Shown here one piece after another: positions 62,101 through 64,000 of a stretch of DNA of 64,000 nucleotides; positions within the stretch are counted from its first letter, which is position 1, and each line of letters opens with the position of its first letter. This stretch comes from Hyaloscypha bicolor E. Its lineage: Eukaryota; Ascomycota; Leotiomycetes; Helotiales; Hyaloscyphaceae. The notes under the pieces are model-generated. The model ran no database searches. It was not told where the DNA came from and worked only from the letters and a program-made list of their open reading frames with translations. The translations under genes and the position numbers were made by a program. The DNA lies in NCBI RefSeq assembly GCF_002865645.1, contig NW_020194551.1, positions 344,877 through 408,876 on the forward strand, read 5' to 3'.

Positions 62101-62272
62101 ACCGTGTCCTTTTTATAAAGACAGATCATCCTCCCCAATTCCTCGAGTCCATTCACCTTCACAACCACCAACCCCAGAACAAACGCGCCCGCTCATTGGG
62201 CACCCGGCACACAGCTGCTGCCTTCCATCCTTCCTGACTCATCCACGAAGAAGGCCAGAGTGTCCTGCCGCC
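59158..62272. promoter_or_regulatory. Long upstream region between TAD2 and hacA
   Basis: 3.1 kb without a convincing gene; frames such as 61099-61620 (minus) lack domains. Four CACGTG hexamers cluster at 59364, 59532, 59713 and 59857. Just before hacA is a TATAAA at 62114-62119. The region probably holds the TAD2 promoter on the left and a long hacA promoter and leader on the right. Confidence 0.5.
62114..62119 (+). promoter_or_regulatory. Candidate TATA box of hacA
   Basis: TATAAA in a TTTTTATAAAG context, 273 bp upstream of the hacA start codon and 159 bp upstream of its uORF. A transcript starting about 30-100 bp downstream would contain the uORF. Confidence 0.45.
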
Positions 62273-62302
62273 ATGGCCGAGGCCGTTGTATACATCTATT
62301 GA
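62273..62302 (+). CDS. uORF in the hacA leader
   Basis: A nine-codon frame, MAEAVVYIY, with a strong start context (GCCGCCATGG), ending 84 bp before the hacA ATG. Upstream ORFs are known to restrain translation of HAC1/hacA in filamentous fungi, so this one is probably regulatory. It is visible in the sequence, but whether the transcript includes it depends on the transcription start. Confidence 0.55.
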   Translation: MAEAVVYIY

Positions 62303-62386
62303 GTGCAAATTCATCTTCCCCCAATACGCACACTCCACGCCACAACCAGCACCACACATCTTGACTCTCGATACCATCAATCCAAG

Positions 62387-63621
62387 ATGTCGAACACAAC
62401 ACACATCAAGTTCGAGCATTCGCCAACTGACAGCCTGGCTGACAGCTTTGTCTCAACTCCAGGCACCATCTACCCGCCACTCTTCAACGACGCCATGGAT
62501 CCGGCCGAAGCCATGACCCCTCAGTCACACTATGACGAGGACAGCATGTTCGGAGGCTCTATGAATGGAGAAAGCAGCATGGCTGGCACCCCGGCACCCG
62601 AGAAGAAGCCTGTTAAGAAGAGGAAGTCTTGGGGCCAACAACTCCCAGAGCCAAAGACCAACCTTCCACCGAGGTACATACTGGACGCGAGGTTCACGAT
62701 TGTCGATCAATCAGCTAATCCGCTTTCTAGGAAACGCGCAAAGACTGAAGACGAGAAGGAGCAACGACGCGTGGAACGGGTCCTCCGCAACCGTCGTGCA
62801 GCTCAATCATCGCGAGAGCGCAAGCGACAAGAAGTCGAGGCCCTCGAGAGCGAGAAGCGTGCCATCGAACGACGAAACGCTGATCTCGAGATGCGCTTGG
62901 CCGACATGCAAGCAAAGAACGAACTCCTCATGCGTGAGCTTGAGCAATTTACCGGTGGCATGACTGTCTTTCGGTCCTCGTCAATCGCTTCTACACCAGC
63001 ACAAGCAGAACTCCGCTCCGCACCAACCCCAGTCACCTTCTCCCAAGAACTCTTCGGCTCCCGAGACGCCCAAGAACGACCTATCAGCAACCAATCCATC
63101 ATCAAAGCTGAGCCAGCACAAACCGTAAACCCCGCCTCCCTCTCCCCGGAGATCCGCCCTATTGTCGAGTCCGCCAGCGCCAGTTCTTCCGATATGACAC
63201 AACATCCTGCCGCGATGTTGTGCGACCTGCAGTGTCAGTCGGAAGAACAACGGCCCTGGATGGATTCAATGACAGCCACAACTTCAGCCATCTCTCAAAT
63301 CTTGGCAATCAACCTCTTCATCAATATGACTTCGGCGGCTATTTCGACGCTCCTGACCCCACTGCGTCAGATCGTCACTTCTTTGAGAATGGGATCGCCC
63401 CTATCGCCGACCAATTCGATCTTAACTACGATCATTTGGTTAGCCACGACGACGGCGGCATTGACGACTTCGACCTCGATGACTTCCTCCACCACGACGA
63501 CCAGCCTGCGCCCGAGATTCACTCTTCGGATTCGCTTGCTGAGACGACTGCTAACCTGCAGCCCCAACTTGGCGCGTCCTCTTTTGGATGCGACGATGGT
63601 GGCAATGCGGTTAGCGTCTGA
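62387..63621 (+). CDS. hacA: Unfolded-protein-response bZIP factor HacA/Hac1
   Basis: Coding parts 62387-62673, 62731-63209 and 63230-63621. The first intron (62674-62730) is an ordinary GT-AG intron; the second (63210-63229) is the 20-nt Ire1-type intron. The spliced product is 385 residues. PVKKRKSWGQ..PEPKTNLPPRKRAKTEDEKEQRR leads into a bZIP basic region (Asn116-x7-Arg124, NRRAAQSSR) and a leucine zipper to about residue 165. After the 20-nt splice the frame gives HPAVSVGRTTALDGF, an acidic activation-type region (DDFDLDDFLHHDD), and LQPQLGASSFGCDDGG near the end, like Aspergillus HacA. Unspliced mRNA stays open to 63931 (495 residues). HacA activates ER chaperone and secretion genes under ER stress. 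Confidence 0.9.
63199..63236 (+). promoter_or_regulatory. Ire1 splice site: twin stem-loops and 20-nt intron of hacA
   Basis: 5' site: an 8-bp perfect stem, ACAACATC (63199-63206) with GATGTTGT (63214-63221), closes a 7-nt loop CTGCCGC. 3' site: GAC/GTC closes the loop CTGCAGT (63227-63233). Both loops fit CNG|CNGN, the Ire1 cleavage rule. Cleavage after the third loop base removes 63210-63229, exactly 20 nt, and shifts the frame to the conserved C-terminus. Confidence 0.9.
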
Positions 63622-64000
63622 ACAGCAGCTCCAAGACTGTCTTTCTAACGCAGATGCGGGTCATTATGGAGGATCGAATTCACCGAGCGTGGAAGTCCTC
63701 ATGACGTTACTATGGGCCATCACCGTTATAGAGAAGGAACGAGTAGAGAGACAGGAGACCCCAAAGCTGGACGCAGCTGCGGAAGTCAGACAGTCAGAGC
63801 TGGAAGAACTGTTCAGACCTAGAGAGATTAGGGGAGACAGGAGGGGATTTTCTTTTGTACCGCATGGAAGGGAAGCCGGAGCGTTGGGCCAAAAGTCTCT
63901 GGAGGGTTGGCGTTTGGGTGATCATCCTTGAAATTAGCGTCGGTCATATATTGCCCTTGTACACCAGATGTAACTTGTGACAATAAAACTTGTTGGAGTA
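63622..64000 (+). other. hacA 3' region (coding only if unspliced)
   Basis: After the spliced stop at 63619-63621 this is 3' UTR of the induced mRNA. In the unspliced mRNA, the other frame runs to a stop at 63929-63931. An AATAAA lies near the end of the window (about 63982), a plausible polyadenylation signal. Confidence 0.55.

Noticed and set aside
63622..63931. Long unspliced hacA frame as an overlapping new gene
   Set aside because: Filamentous-fungal hacA transcripts are known to encode a longer unspliced form; the extension here is that frame, low-complexity and not an independent gene.

Overview
The window is nuclear DNA of a filamentous ascomycete (Pezizomycotina; Leotiomycetes is my best guess, from protein style only). 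The reasons are short GT-AG introns (about 45-200 bp) with CTAAC-type branch sites, fungal-specific genes such as hacA with an Ire1-type 20-nt intron, and a long AT-rich block that looks inactivated by repeat-induced point mutation (RIP).

Layout. (1) 1-24.2 kb: a very AT-rich, CpA-depleted, gene-free block. It is a nest of RIP-degraded LTR retrotransposons. Despite the decay I can still read a plus-strand Ty3/gypsy chromodomain (about 1.45-1.6 kb), minus-strand gypsy reverse transcriptases (about 3.85-4.25 kb and 10.5-10.85 kb), and a plus-strand Ty1/copia element (about 16.6-23.7 kb). The copia element is interrupted by a GC-normal 175-bp solo-LTR-like insertion. An (ATTATTAT)n tract lies next to the edge of the block. 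(2) 25.2-27.2 kb: amidase-signature hydrolase. (3) 27.2-31.1 kb: long noncoding stretch with a diverged MITE and another inverted repeat. (4) 31.1-33.4 kb: CorA-like membrane protein with one apparent frameshift. (5) 33.5-35.7 kb: two decayed genes, one a DEDDh-exonuclease-like (Gfd2/YDR514C-type) pseudogene. (6) 37.8-42.7 kb: small two-TM protein, ribosome-assembly WD40 protein SQT1 and a peroxisomal 4-coumarate-CoA-ligase-like enzyme, all minus strand. (7) 43.9-49.5 kb: a low-complexity Ser/Pro-rich ORF and an eight-exon AlkB-like 2-oxoglutarate/Fe(II) oxygenase. (8) 49.5-51.4 kb: 178-bp tandem repeats and an intact 235-bp TA-flanked MITE. (9) 51.4-59.2 kb: a dense housekeeping block with SKI2 helicase, CSM3 fork-protection subunit, a complex I NUXM-type subunit and the tRNA deaminase subunit TAD2. 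(10) 59.2-64 kb: a 3.2-kb upstream region and the unfolded-protein-response bZIP gene hacA/HAC1, with a uORF and a readable Ire1 splice site.

The genes do not form one pathway. Most are single-copy housekeeping genes (translation and mRNA quality control: SQT1, SKI2, TAD2; replication: CSM3; respiration: NUXM; ER stress: hacA) beside a transposon-rich AT compartment. Decayed genes and MITEs are found mainly in the transition zone. The items most worth following are the young insertion inside the RIPped copia element, the TA-flanked MITE family, the AlkB-like protein with Cys clusters and a 12-residue repeat array, and the hacA processing signals.
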